Positions 8,973 to 18,008 of a stretch of DNA of 47,590 bases are shown here, piece after piece. Source of the stretch: Planctomicrobium piriforme (GTDB taxonomy: Bacteria > Planctomycetota > Planctomycetia > Planctomycetales > Planctomycetaceae). The position numbers and the translations under genes were made by a program. The stretch spans positions 1-47,590 of the forward strand of contig NZ_FOQD01000027.1 in the NCBI RefSeq assembly GCF_900113665.1, written 5' to 3'. Every line of letters starts with the position of its first letter. Within the stretch, counting starts at the first letter, position 1. The notes under the pieces were generated by a model, which saw only the letters and a list, made by a program, of their open reading frames with translations, was not told where the DNA came from and did no database searches.

Positions 8973-9080
8973 TAGTCGTCAGTTATCAGTAATCAGTTCA
9001 GACTGAATCCGTTCAGAAAACAAAATTCGTGATCGTTCAGATTTTTCAAACTGACAACTGAAAACTGACGACTGAAAACT
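8973..9080 (+). repeat. CAGTTATCAGT/ACTGAAAACTGACGACT palindromic repeat, copy 1
   Basis: The left part reads TAGTCGTCAGTTATCAGT and the right part ACTGACGACTGAAAACT, which are imperfect inverted complements separated by a less conserved loop. Related copies lie at 15792-15905 and 46840-46944. It lies between the TPR gene and hemB. Confidence 0.75.
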
Positions 9081-9110
9081 ACGGAAGATGATGCCCCGAA
9101 TGCTGTATCG

Positions 9111-11711
9111 TTACTTCTTGGTCGACTCGTTGCTTTCGCAGCGACGGTACCCTTGCCAGACGACGCCGGGGCGGTCGCGGAAGGTTTCGTCGCTCCCTTC
9201 GACATGGACGAGTTTCGCAGGGGTCTTCTCGCACAGGTTCTGCAGTTCCTGCACGCGTGCGACCGCTTCCTTTTCTGTTTCGGCCAGCACGCCCCAGTCG
9301 ATGAGATAGTCCTTCCACGCCTGTTGTCCGGCGAGACAGCCTTCGGACTCCGGCCAATGGGAATCGAGCGGCTGTCGCAATTGGACCCGGAAGAAACGGA
9401 TCTCGTTGGATTCCGCATTTCCTTCGCGAAGACTGTTCAGGAATGAGTCGGAGATGAGCCCGGCGCGGAGCAGCCGACGGACCAGCCGCTGTCGGAGCGG
9501 GTCGTTGAGGGGCCAGTCTTCGATGGCATCGCACAATGCTTCCGCCAGCCGCACCAGACCATGCAGCGACAAATAATCGACTTCTCCAAAATGAATCGCC
9601 AGCAACTTTTCGAGTTCGCGTCGCGCGAGATCCCGCTGCCCCTGGGCGGAATGCACGCAGACGCGGATGGCGTGCAGATGCAGATGGCCGGGTGGATCGA
9701 ACGAAAGTTCTTCATCAAGTTCGTCGAGGCATTCGTCGAGTCGGCCGAGTCGAAACAGGGCCAGCCCGCGATAGTAGTGCAGCCAGGCCTGTTCGCGTTC
9801 GGCGAGCTCGGCATGGCGGTCGAGATAGGTGAGCAGCATGTCGTACTGTTCGAGCTGCAGGGCGGTCATTGCCGCTTCCCAGGCGACGTTGCCGTCTTTG
9901 GTCCCCTTTCGGAGGCAGATGTCGAGTACGGCCAGAGCGTCACGAGGACGGTCTGTTTCCCGATACAGATCGGCGAGTTGATGAGCGGACGAGCCGTCGG
10001 CACGGTCGAGGCGAAAGGCGCGGGAGAAGGCCCGTTCCGCATCGCCGGTCATCCCTTCATCAAGAAAGAACGCGCCCGCCCGAGCGTGATTGCGGGGATG
10101 GTTCGGATTCATCGAGAGTGACAATCGAAACCACTTTTCCAGATCCTGAATGGGGATCTGATCCTGAAACATTTCGCTGTCGGCGGCGCGGAAGTACTGC
10201 CCGAGCGCGGCCACGACGCTGAGGACGGTCGAGTCTTCAGTGAACTGCTTGCGAATGGCGTCGGCCCAGGGCCAGACTCGTTGTGCGTCGTCGCTCCCCT
10301 GGATGACATACCGGGATAAGTGGACGAGATAGGCGGCGTCCGCGGCGTCTTCAATGGAATGGGGTGTGTGAGACAGGATCGAGTTGAAGATCTCACGACG
10401 GGCTTCTTCGTCGTCCTGACTGGCCATGATCTCCTGCATGTACTCGGCGAGCGTCTCGGAGAGCGGCGTGACGGTTTCGATGATCTCATCTTCAACGTCG
10501 TCGATGTCGTCTTCATCGTCGGTCAGCAGGGGGAGTGCTGCCGGGTCGCTGTCGCTGGTTGCCGCGACAGTGCCGTAGGGGCCGGCATCCGCCGTGGTGA
10601 GCAGCGGGACGGGACAGACGGGGATATTCGGATCGAGCAGGCGCTTCCAGCGGCGGATGGTGAGATAATCCTGGGCTTCTGCGGCTTTGGCTTCGAGTCC
10701 TTTGCCAAGAGCCTCCGCCCGCGGGCGTTTATCTGCCAGCAGGAACGCGGCGATGAGTCGCAACCGGACTTCGAACCATTCCCGCAGACAGCGCATTTCG
10801 GTGAGACGGCGATCCCATTCAGTGAGGGTCGCGATGGCGGCGTCCAGCTTGCCGGCCAGCACGTCGGCGAGTGCCTGGAGCTTCGCCTGTTCGAGTTCCA
10901 TTTTGGGCCACTCGCCGGTTTCCAGTTCCAGCAGAGCAGCGGTGGGCTGTTCGAGTGCTTGTCCGAGCAGCAGGCGGACTTCCTGCAGGTTAATGCCCAC
11001 AAGGGTGGCAGCCCGAGTTTTCAGATAGACCTTCTCGGCGGTGCTGAGTTGCAGGGCGTGTTCGAGGTCTTTTTCGGCTCGCACCAGTCGGCCTTCGAGG
11101 ACGTTCAGCCAGGCGAGTTTGTGATAGCAGGACCAGCGGCGGTCTCGTTGTTCTTCTCCATCGCGATAGTCCATCAACGCCTGACACTGGTGTCGCACCA
11201 TCGCCAGATCGTCAGCCGACAGATAGACGTCGGCGGCATATTCCCGAAAGCACTTGATGCATTCGGTTTTTCCCGTTTGGCGGCATACCTGAATGCCGTC
11301 GTTGATACACTCATGCATGCCGGGCGAGTTGAAGCCGGCCATCAGTCCGGTCGATTCGGCGAGATTGTCGTAGGCGCAGCTCGACATCCACGAGCAGACC
11401 CAATGGTAATGCCCTTCATCGAGATCGGGCTGAATCCGTCGGGCCTGTTCTTCATCCTGCAATAGGACGACCAGCTCGACGGCGGCTTCCCGGGTGAGTT
11501 GGGGGTCGAGCAGGCCATGCCCGAACCGCATCTGATCGAACAACCCGTGCATGTAGTTGATGATCCGCTGCTGGGAGCGGGCCTGACGGGTGGTTTCTTT
11601 CGCCAGTTGCAGGGCGGAGCGGAGACGGCATTCGAGAAACAGCTTTTCCGATTTTTCGGCGCGCTGGTCGAATTCGGTCTGGCTGTGATCGTTCTGTTCG
11701 GGATCTTCCAC
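9111..11711 (-). CDS. Large cytoplasmic TPR protein
   Basis: The 866-residue protein has no signal peptide or membrane segment. It is acidic, with an unusually dense acidic stretch near the middle (DDEDDIDDVEDEI). Tetratricopeptide-type helices are recognisable in the C-terminal half: NPNHPRNHARAGAFFLDEGMTGDAERAFSRAF, ADLYRETDRPRDALAVLDICL and YYRGLALFRLGRLDECLDEL. The N-terminal half is also helical, with repeat-like segments (ERDLEHALQLS type) but weaker TPR character. The start is a GTG at 11711; no strong ribosome binding site is seen, so the true start could be slightly different. It is divergent from the HyuAB gene across 182 bases. TPRs imply protein-protein contact; the partner is unknown. 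Confidence 0.75.
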   Translation of the reverse strand: MEDPEQNDHSQTEFDQRAEKSEKLFLECRLRSALQLAKETTRQARSQQRIINYMHGLFDQMRFGHGLLDPQLTREAAVELVVLLQDEEQARRIQPDLDEGHYHWVCSWMSSCAYDNLAESTGLMAGFNSPGMHECINDGIQVCRQTGKTECIKCFREYAADVYLSADDLAMVRHQCQALMDYRDGEEQRDRRWSCYHKLAWLNVLEGRLVRAEKDLEHALQLSTAEKVYLKTRAATLVGINLQEVRLLLGQALEQPTAALLELETGEWPKMELEQAKLQALADVLAGKLDAAIATLTEWDRRLTEMRCLREWFEVRLRLIAAFLLADKRPRAEALGKGLEAKAAEAQDYLTIRRWKRLLDPNIPVCPVPLLTTADAGPYGTVAATSDSDPAALPLLTDDEDDIDDVEDEIIETVTPLSETLAEYMQEIMASQDDEEARREIFNSILSHTPHSIEDAADAAYLVHLSRYVIQGSDDAQRVWPWADAIRKQFTEDSTVLSVVAALGQYFRAADSEMFQDQIPIQDLEKWFRLSLSMNPNHPRNHARAGAFFLDEGMTGDAERAFSRAFRLDRADGSSAHQLADLYRETDRPRDALAVLDICLRKGTKDGNVAWEAAMTALQLEQYDMLLTYLDRHAELAEREQAWLHYYRGLALFRLGRLDECLDELDEELSFDPPGHLHLHAIRVCVHSAQGQRDLARRELEKLLAIHFGEVDYLSLHGLVRLAEALCDAIEDWPLNDPLRQRLVRRLLRAGLISDSFLNSLREGNAESNEIRFFRVQLRQPLDSHWPESEGCLAGQQAWKDYLIDWGVLAETEKEAVARVQELQNLCEKTPAKLVHVEGSDETFRDRPGVVWQGYRRCESNESTKK

Positions 11712-11893
11712 GGGCTACTCTTCTGTCGACAAGGGATTCATCCCGCATCGTCGTGGAATCACGGCGGCGACGCAAGAATCTGCGAGGGAGTCGCCTGCGA
11801 GAACTTTCGTCGCGAAGGGTTTCCGCGGGCGGCGGACAGGTTAACCTTGCGTGATGAGGCTGTGTGTACCTGCGAATCTTGTGAGGGCGCGTT

Positions 11894-14800
11894 GTGAATC
11901 GCTGGCAGTTCTGGATCGATGTGGGTGGGACGTTCACCGATTGCGTGGCGCAGACTCCGGATGGGGGGCTGGTGGAATGGAAGACGCTCAGTTCCGGAGC
12001 GGTGAAAGGGCGAGTTGACGAACTTGTATCGGGCAAGGCGTTGCTTGACCCACTGCGAGCCGGCGTGGCAGAAAACTTCTGGTCCGGCTGGACGTTGACG
12101 CTGAGAGCGACGGGGAATGAGAAATCGTGGTCGAGCCGGGTGGTCGCGTCGCAAGAGGATGGTCGTCTCACGCTCAGCGATGGCTTGCCAGCGGATGCCT
12201 TGGGAGCCGCCTACGAACTTCGTTGCGATGAGGATGCGCCGCTGATCTGTGTGCGGCGGCTGTTGAATCTGCGGCTGGATGAACCGTTGCCGGATGTGGA
12301 TATTCGGATGGGCACCACACGGGGGACGAACGCGTTGCTGGAACGCAAAGGGGCAGCGACGGCGCTGTTGATCACGAAGGGTTTTGCTGACCTGTTGCTG
12401 ATCGGCAATCAGGATCGGCCTGACTTGTTCGCACTGAATATCCGCAAGTTCAAACCGTTGACCTCGCTGGTCGTGGAAGTGGATGAACGTCTCGGGGCGG
12501 ACGGCAGCGTATTACAGGCACTCGATGCGGAAGCCGCGCGGCGCGAACTGCAGTCGCTGAAGAAGAAGGGGATCGAATCGATCGCGATTTGCCTGCTGCA
12601 TGCCTATCGCAATCCGGCACATGAACTCCTGCTGGAAGAACTGGCTACTGAGGCGGGCTTCTCGCATGTGAGTCGTTCGAGTCAGGTCGCGCCCGTTATC
12701 AAGATCGTACCCCGCGCCGAGACGACGGTGCTGGATGCGTATTTGAATCCTGTCCTGAGAAGTTACGTCGACAGAATTCGCGCGAGACTCGGTTCCAAGA
12801 GCACGCTGAAGCTGATGGGATCGCAAGGGGGGCTGGTCGCCGGAGAGGAGTTCTCGGGGAAGGACAGCATTCTGTCTGGTCCGGCCGGCGGGGTGATTGC
12901 GTATGCGGAGATCGCACAGCAGGCAGGATTCGGCAAGGCGATCGGCTTCGACATGGGGGGGACTAGCACCGACGTATCGCGGTTCGACGGCCGTTACGAT
13001 CTCGAATCAGAAACCGTGAAGGCTGGGCTGCGGATCGCCACTCCGGTGTTGGCAATTGAAACGGTGGCAGCCGGCGGGGGGAGCGTGTGTGCGTTTGACG
13101 GCGTGCAACTCAAGGTCGGCCCGGAGAGTGCGGGTGCCGACCCGGGGCCTGCCTGTTACGGCCGCGGCGGCCCGTTGACGATCACGGATGCGAACCTGTG
13201 GCTGGGCCGCGTGCTGCCGGAGCATTTCCCGTTTCCTCTGGATCAGGCAGCGGTGGGCGAACGGCTGGAAGCGATTCGTCAGTCGCTTCCCGATGCGGCG
13301 TATTCTGTAGAGCAGTTAGCTCAGGGTTTTGTCGACATCGCGAACGAGACGATGGCCCGGGCGGTGCGTGCCATTTCCGTGCGGAAAGGATACGACCCGG
13401 CGGCGCATCTGCTGGTCTGTTTTGGCGGAGCAGGGGGGCAGCATGCGTGTGCGCTGGCACGCATGCTGGGGATGAAGTCGATTCTGATTCATCCCTATGC
13501 CGGGTTGTTGAGCGCCTACGGGATGGGTCTGGCCGATGTGAGGCGCCGCGCGGAGCAGTCGGTGTTGCAACCGTATTCACCCGAAACGATTTCTAGCCTG
13601 GCGACGGACTTCGATGCTCTCACCGCGCGGCTGACGGCGGAAGTTCAGGCTGAGGGGATTTCGGCCTCGGAGATTGCAAAGCCGACCCGGTCGCTTGGAC
13701 TGCGATATCGCGGAGTGGAGGCGACGATTCTCGTCACCGAACCGGTCGATGGTGATTATCGCCGCGCGTACGAGCAGCGGCACAAACAACTGTATGGGTA
13801 CGTTCAAGCGGAGAGACCGCTGGAGATTGTTTCGCTGGCAGTGGAAGTGGTGGGGCGGCTGCCGCGGGCCAGGCCGCCGCAACTTGCCGCAGCAACAGCG
13901 CCGCTGCAACCGCGATCACAGCGACAGGCGTGGTTCAACGGACAGCCTGTGCAGGCGGGAGTTTATTTCCGCGAAGACCTGCGCGGCGGGCACGAACTGA
14001 GCGGACCGGCGATCATCTGCGACACCGGGTCGACGATCTGGGTTGAACCTGGTTTCCATGTCGAGGTCCGGGAGACCGGGGAACTGTTGCTGACGCGGCG
14101 TGAGGCGATTGAAGCGGGAGAATCGTATACGGACATCGAGCTGAACGACAATTCGGCCCCTCACCCCCGGCCCCTCTCCCCCGAGTACAGGGGCGAGGGG
14201 AGTTTGGCATCTTCTGAGGTCGCTGATCCGGTCACGCTGGAGATTTTCAACAATCAGTTTGCCTCAATCGCCGAACAAATGGGGGTGACGCTGCGGAAAA
14301 CGTCGATCTCCACCAACGTCAAGGAACGGCTCGACTACTCGTGCGCTCTGTTCGATGGCGAAGGGGGACTGGTGGTCAACGCCCCGCATATTCCGGTGCA
14401 TCTAGGGGCGATGGGAGAAACGGTGCGCTGCGTCCTGCGCGACAATCCGCAGCTCGCGCCAGGCGATGTGATCCTCACAAATGATCCTTACGCCGGCGGC
14501 TCGCATCTGCCGGATCTGACCGTGGTCACTCCAGTCCATGACCAGCAGACGGGCGAACTGCTGTTCCTCACGGCGAGTCGCGCTCACCATGCGGAGATCG
14601 GCGGCATTACGCCGGGCAGCATGCCGCCGTTTTCCCGCACGCTGGGCGATGAAGGGGTGTTGATCCGCAATTTCAAAATCGTGGATCAGGGAGAATCGAA
14701 AATGGAAGCGTTTCGCGACTTGCTGTCGTCCGGACCCTGGCCGAGTCGCAACCCGGACGACAATCTGGCCGATGTATCGGCTCAAGTGGCAGCGAACAGG

Positions 14801-15787
14801 CTGGGAGCGGACCTGCTGCTGGATCTCGTCCGGCAATCGTCGCGAGTACGCGTGCAGCAATACATGCGGTTTATTCAACAGGCTGCGGAAACCAAGATGC
14901 GGCGTGCGCTGCAGGCATTGCCGGATGGGCGTTATGAACGAACCGACTTTCTGGATGACGGTTCGCCAATTGCGGTGGCGATCACGATCGAGAACGATAC
15001 CGCTGTGATCGATTTCACCGAAACGGGACCGGTTCTGGCGACGAATCTGAATGCGAATCGAGCGATTGTGACCGCGGCGGTGATGTATGTCTTTCGCTGT
15101 TTGATTGAAGATTCGATTCCTCTCAACAGCGGAGTGCTCAAACCGCTGACCATCGTGTTGCCGGAATGTTTGTTGAACCCGCCGGCCAGCGAAGAGCGGA
15201 GCGCCTGCGCGGCGATGGTGGGGGGGAATGTTGAAACTTCGCAACGGGTGGTGGACGTGCTGCTGGGTGCTCTCGGCGTTGCGGCGGCCAGTCAGGGGAC
15301 GATGAACAACCTGACGTTCGGAGATAAGAAGTTCGGCTACTACGAAACGATCTGCGGAGGAGCGGGAGCCACGCTGTCGACGGCCGGCGCGGATGCGGTT
15401 CATACGCACATGACGAATACGCGGTTGACCGATGCCGAGGTGTTCGAAACTCGATACCCGGTGCGGATTGAAGAGTTCTCGATTCGTCGCGGGTCGGGCG
15501 GGCAAGGGCATCATCGCGGGGGGGACGGAATTCGTCGGGTGTTTCTGTTTGAGAAACCGCTCTCGGTCTCGCTGCTGACGCAACGCCGCGGGCCTTATGC
15601 TCCGTTCGGACTCGAAGGGGGCGAACCGGGCGCACTGGGCCGCAATCTTCTCCTTCGCAACGGCGCTTTGGATGTCGAGCAACTTCCAGGTGCGGCGCAG
15701 TTACAGGTTGAGCCTGGTGATCGATTGATCATCGAGACGCCCGGTGGAGGGGGCTTTGGCGCAGCGGACAGCGGGTTATTGAGCTGA
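11894..15787 (+). CDS. HyuA-HyuB fusion, hydantoinase/5-oxoprolinase family
   Basis: This 1297-residue protein joins both halves of the ATP-dependent oxoprolinase family. The HyuA half opens with WIDVGGTFTDCVA, then GTTRGTNALLERKG near residue 139, FDMGGTSTDVS, ETVAAGGGSVCAFDG and GPESAGADPGPACYG. The HyuB half starts near residue 776 (DPVTLEIFNNQF) and includes ERLDYSCALFDGEG, HIPVHLGAMGETV, ILTNDPYAGGSHLPDLT and a C-terminal ETPGGGGFG. Total length resembles eukaryotic-type 5-oxoprolinase, which opens 5-oxoproline with ATP; a hydantoinase substrate is equally possible. About 100 residues separate the first motif from GTTRGTN, longer than usual. The linker at residues ~755-770 is encoded by a dispersed repeat. 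Start is GTG. Confidence 0.88.
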   Translation: MNRWQFWIDVGGTFTDCVAQTPDGGLVEWKTLSSGAVKGRVDELVSGKALLDPLRAGVAENFWSGWTLTLRATGNEKSWSSRVVASQEDGRLTLSDGLPADALGAAYELRCDEDAPLICVRRLLNLRLDEPLPDVDIRMGTTRGTNALLERKGAATALLITKGFADLLLIGNQDRPDLFALNIRKFKPLTSLVVEVDERLGADGSVLQALDAEAARRELQSLKKKGIESIAICLLHAYRNPAHELLLEELATEAGFSHVSRSSQVAPVIKIVPRAETTVLDAYLNPVLRSYVDRIRARLGSKSTLKLMGSQGGLVAGEEFSGKDSILSGPAGGVIAYAEIAQQAGFGKAIGFDMGGTSTDVSRFDGRYDLESETVKAGLRIATPVLAIETVAAGGGSVCAFDGVQLKVGPESAGADPGPACYGRGGPLTITDANLWLGRVLPEHFPFPLDQAAVGERLEAIRQSLPDAAYSVEQLAQGFVDIANETMARAVRAISVRKGYDPAAHLLVCFGGAGGQHACALARMLGMKSILIHPYAGLLSAYGMGLADVRRRAEQSVLQPYSPETISSLATDFDALTARLTAEVQAEGISASEIAKPTRSLGLRYRGVEATILVTEPVDGDYRRAYEQRHKQLYGYVQAERPLEIVSLAVEVVGRLPRARPPQLAAATAPLQPRSQRQAWFNGQPVQAGVYFREDLRGGHELSGPAIICDTGSTIWVEPGFHVEVRETGELLLTRREAIEAGESYTDIELNDNSAPHPRPLSPEYRGEGSLASSEVADPVTLEIFNNQFASIAEQMGVTLRKTSISTNVKERLDYSCALFDGEGGLVVNAPHIPVHLGAMGETVRCVLRDNPQLAPGDVILTNDPYAGGSHLPDLTVVTPVHDQQTGELLFLTASRAHHAEIGGITPGSMPPFSRTLGDEGVLIRNFKIVDQGESKMEAFRDLLSSGPWPSRNPDDNLADVSAQVAANRLGADLLLDLVRQSSRVRVQQYMRFIQQAAETKMRRALQALPDGRYERTDFLDDGSPIAVAITIENDTAVIDFTETGPVLATNLNANRAIVTAAVMYVFRCLIEDSIPLNSGVLKPLTIVLPECLLNPPASEERSACAAMVGGNVETSQRVVDVLLGALGVAAASQGTMNNLTFGDKKFGYYETICGGAGATLSTAGADAVHTHMTNTRLTDAEVFETRYPVRIEEFSIRRGSGGQGHHRGGDGIRRVFLFEKPLSVSLLTQRRGPYAPFGLEGGEPGALGRNLLLRNGALDVEQLPGAAQLQVEPGDRLIIETPGGGGFGAADSGLLS
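14157..14202 (+). repeat. CCCCTCACCC/GGGGCGAGGGGAG repeat inside the HyuAB coding region
   Basis: This 46-base copy of a palindromic repeat is read in frame and encodes PHPRPLSPEYRGEGS between the HyuA and HyuB domains. Nearly identical intergenic copies are at 17121-17166, 17900-17945 and 25625-25669. The arms CCCCTC...CTCCCC and GGGGCGAGGGGAG pair in the transcript. Confidence 0.9.
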
Positions 15788-15791
15788 CTTT

Positions 15792-15905
15792 GCAGTTATC
15801 AGTTTTTAGGCGTCAGTATTCAGTCAGACTTGGTCAACACAGAATGCACAAGTTGTGATCGATTGTTCTGCTTCAGACTGATCACTGAAAACTGACGACT
15901 GAGAA
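15792..15905 (+). repeat. CAGTTATCAGT/ACTGAAAACTGACGACT palindromic repeat, copy 2
   Basis: The left arm reads GCAGTTATCAGTTTTTAG and the right arm ACTGAAAACTGACGACT. It lies between the convergent ends of HyuAB and nadK and touches the nadK stop codon at 15906-15908. Confidence 0.75.
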
Positions 15906-16793
15906 TTACGGCGACTGATCTTCTTCTTCGCGTCGGGCTCGTTGGTAGCGGGGCTGCCCGTGCCAGCCGAGTTTGCGATGCAGGGTGCCGTAGAAGCTGT
16001 GTCCCTTGAGCCGCACCAGTTGGAACGTCACCGGCGCGGCGCGGACGATGACCTGATCTCCAGCCGTGAACGGCACTTTGATCTGACCATCGACCACCAG
16101 CATCACGCCTGGCGAAGCTTCGTCGGCGGTGAGCTGGTATTCGACCGTCGCGCGATCGACGATGGGTCGAATCGTCAATGTGTGGGGGCAGATGGGAGTG
16201 ATGACAAACGCTTTGAGATCCTGCCGCAGAATCGGCCCGCCGGCCGACAGGTTATGCGCGGTCGAACCGACCGGCGTGCTGATGATCAACCCGTCGCCGC
16301 TGAAGGTGGTGACCGGTTCGCCGTCGATGGCCAGTTGAATATCAATCAACTGCAGCGAAGCGCCGGAAAGAATTGCGACCTCATTCAGACCCAGGTATGA
16401 CTCCTCGGAACCGTCGGGATGTCGGTGAATGCATTCGAACATCAGATGCGAGACGATGGCGTACTGTCTGGCCTCGAGTTCGGGAATCTGTTCCTTGAAC
16501 GCCTCGGGTGAGAGATCGGCCAGAAACCCGAGCCGGCCGAGGTTCACGCCGAGAATCGGAATCTGGGCAGCGCCAAAGCGGCGGCACGCCCTGAGGATGG
16601 CTCCGTCTCCTCCCAGCACCACGGCGATATCAGCATGTGCCACGTCACGGGTGTCGGAATCGTCGGTCAGCAGATCGGTGACTTCGATGCCTGGCTGGCT
16701 TTGCAGGCTCTCCTGTAGTTCGTGGAGCGTCGCCTGAATGCGGGCATGTCGGTCGCGGGCGATCAGCACCAGACGCAAGGGAGGCTTGGACAT
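15906..16793 (-). CDS. nadK: NAD kinase
   Basis: NadK phosphorylates NAD+ to NADP+. The 295-residue protein has the family's nucleotide motif GGDGAILRA at residues 61-69, followed by GVNLGRLGFLADL, then LNEVAI, and the second diagnostic block STPVGSTAHNLSAGGPIL with its downstream VITPICPHTL. Length and motif order are normal for bacterial NAD kinases. The ATG at 16793 is followed by a typical N-terminal strand (LRLVLIARDRHARIQ). The stop codon is directly joined to a palindromic repeat. It is monocistronic here, with 421 bases upstream to the divergent sigma factor gene. Confidence 0.95.
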   Translation of the reverse strand: MSKPPLRLVLIARDRHARIQATLHELQESLQSQPGIEVTDLLTDDSDTRDVAHADIAVVLGGDGAILRACRRFGAAQIPILGVNLGRLGFLADLSPEAFKEQIPELEARQYAIVSHLMFECIHRHPDGSEESYLGLNEVAILSGASLQLIDIQLAIDGEPVTTFSGDGLIISTPVGSTAHNLSAGGPILRQDLKAFVITPICPHTLTIRPIVDRATVEYQLTADEASPGVMLVVDGQIKVPFTAGDQVIVRAAPVTFQLVRLKGHSFYGTLHRKLGWHGQPRYQRARREEEDQSP

Positions 16794-17214
16794 ACGGAAA
16801 ATCCGACCGGCTGAGTCGTCAGGCTGGAAAAGTTGGTTCTGCGGAATTCAGGATATCAATTTGCTGCGACGGGGTCATTGGACGGCAGACGTGACGGCAA
16901 AACACCGAGATTCGTTTGCTTACGACGCTTTTCCAGAAGTGAACTGCCGTTGCGGCGAATTGCTTCGACAGGGACGCATCGATTACGCTATGGGGATGGG
17001 GTCGTTTTTTTCGATACCCTGACCCTGTTCAGGGGTTTCATTTCATGGAGGGCTGACGGCAGAACTGAAGTGGTCACTTCGTCAAATCCGGTTCAACATT
17101 GAGAGCCGCCAGACGTTTGACCCCTCACCCCCAGCCCCTCTCCCCGGCGTACCGGGGCGAGGGGAGAACGAAACGGGTCGGTTGCGGCTGTCAGATCATC
17201 CAGATCGGAGAGTT
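16794..17214. other. Intergenic region between divergent nadK and ECF sigma genes
   Basis: No convincing gene is seen in these 421 bases. A weak hairpin with a following T-rich stretch (ccctgttcaggg then tttcattt) lies at 17023-17044. A repeat occupies 17121-17166. Promoters for the two divergent genes should lie here, but I cannot name boxes with confidence. Confidence 0.5.
17121..17166 (+). repeat. CCCCTCACCC/GGGGCGAGGGGAG repeat, intergenic copy
   Basis: Same family and orientation as the copy inside HyuAB. It reads CCCCTCACCCCCAGCCCCTC, then a short centre GGCGTACC, then GGGGCGAGGGGAG. It lies about 50 bases before the sigma factor start, within its likely leader. Confidence 0.85.
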
Positions 17215-17829
17215 GTGGTTACGGGAGTCGTCGCGTCGTCCGCCTATTTGCGCGACCCGGATGTGCAGTTGATGCTGCGCGTGCGGGCTGACGATCAGAC
17301 TGCGTTCACACAGTTGGTCGGCAAGTATCAGGACCGTCTCGTCGGCATCTTCACCAGCATGTTTCGGGACACCGCTCTGGCCGAGGATTTGGCACAGGAA
17401 GTGTTTCTGCGGGTGTATCGTGCCCGTAACGGATACGAACCAACCGCCAAGTTTTCGACGTGGCTGTTTCAGATTGCAAACAATCTGGCCAGCAACTCGC
17501 GGCGCACGAAAGGCCGCAAGAAAGAAGTTCAATTTGCCCAGAATACGTCGGGCTCGCAGCCGATGGTGGCAGGCGAACAGTTGCTGCCGGACAAATCGGC
17601 GCTGATGCCCACCCGACAGGTCGATACGGAAGAACTGCGGGAACGAGTGTTGTCGGCGATGGAGACATTGAATGAACGGCAACGCATGGCGGTGTTGCTG
17701 CACAAGTTCGAAGGAATGAGTTACGCGGACATCGGGGCAGTGATGGAACTCACCCCGCAGGCGGTGAAATCGCTGCTGTCGCGTGCGCGGGATCAATTAC
17801 GAGTCGTTCTTGAAGGTTATGTGACGTAA
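17215..17829 (+). CDS. ECF-type RNA polymerase sigma factor
   Basis: The roughly 204-residue protein has sigma-70 region 2 (AFTQLVGKYQDRLVGIFTSM, then DTALAEDLAQEVFLRVYRA and the FSTWLFQIANNLA block) and region 4 (LNERQRMAVLLHKFEGMSYADIGAVM followed by TPQAVKSLLSRARDQLR). It lacks regions 1 and 3, so it is an extracytoplasmic-function type. I choose the GTG at 17215 because GGAG precedes it; a TTG at 17182 would add 11 residues. The next gene downstream is an anti-sigma-like membrane protein, the usual arrangement for this class. Target promoters are not identified. Confidence 0.9.
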   Translation: MVTGVVASSAYLRDPDVQLMLRVRADDQTAFTQLVGKYQDRLVGIFTSMFRDTALAEDLAQEVFLRVYRARNGYEPTAKFSTWLFQIANNLASNSRRTKGRKKEVQFAQNTSGSQPMVAGEQLLPDKSALMPTRQVDTEELRERVLSAMETLNERQRMAVLLHKFEGMSYADIGAVMELTPQAVKSLLSRARDQLRVVLEGYVT

Positions 17830-17899
17830 GAAGCTGTCTTCAAAAGTGACGAATGCGAGTGGAACAAAGCCTGATGTCGTTGCGTCGAACGACATCAGG

Positions 17900-17945
17900 C
17901 CCCTCACCCCCGGCCCCTCTCCCCTGAGTACAGGGGCGAGGGGAG
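17900..17945 (+). repeat. CCCCTCACCC/GGGGCGAGGGGAG repeat, intergenic copy
   Basis: Third copy of the family, same orientation, in the 179-base gap between the sigma factor and the anti-sigma-like gene. Its centre (TGAGTACA) matches the copy in HyuAB (CGAGTACA) closely. It may form a hairpin between the two cistrons. Confidence 0.85.
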
Positions 17946-18008
17946 TTTGAAGACAGACTTAAGGCACCGGAGACGCGGCTGGGGAAGCTGGCGGCACGGA
18001 CGAGCGGT

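Noticed and set aside
10320..11465. 381-codon plus-strand open frame opposite the TPR gene
   Set aside because: The TPR reading shows regular helical repeats; the opposite reading has no recognisable features.
11722..11760. TGTCGA followed by CGTC upstream of HyuAB, similar to the ECF42 motif
   Set aside because: The spacer is 19 rather than 17 bases and the gene is not a typical target, so I do not call a promoter.
14402..15682. 426-codon minus-strand open frame within HyuAB
   Set aside because: Shadow of the HyuB half, which has intact family motifs on the plus strand.
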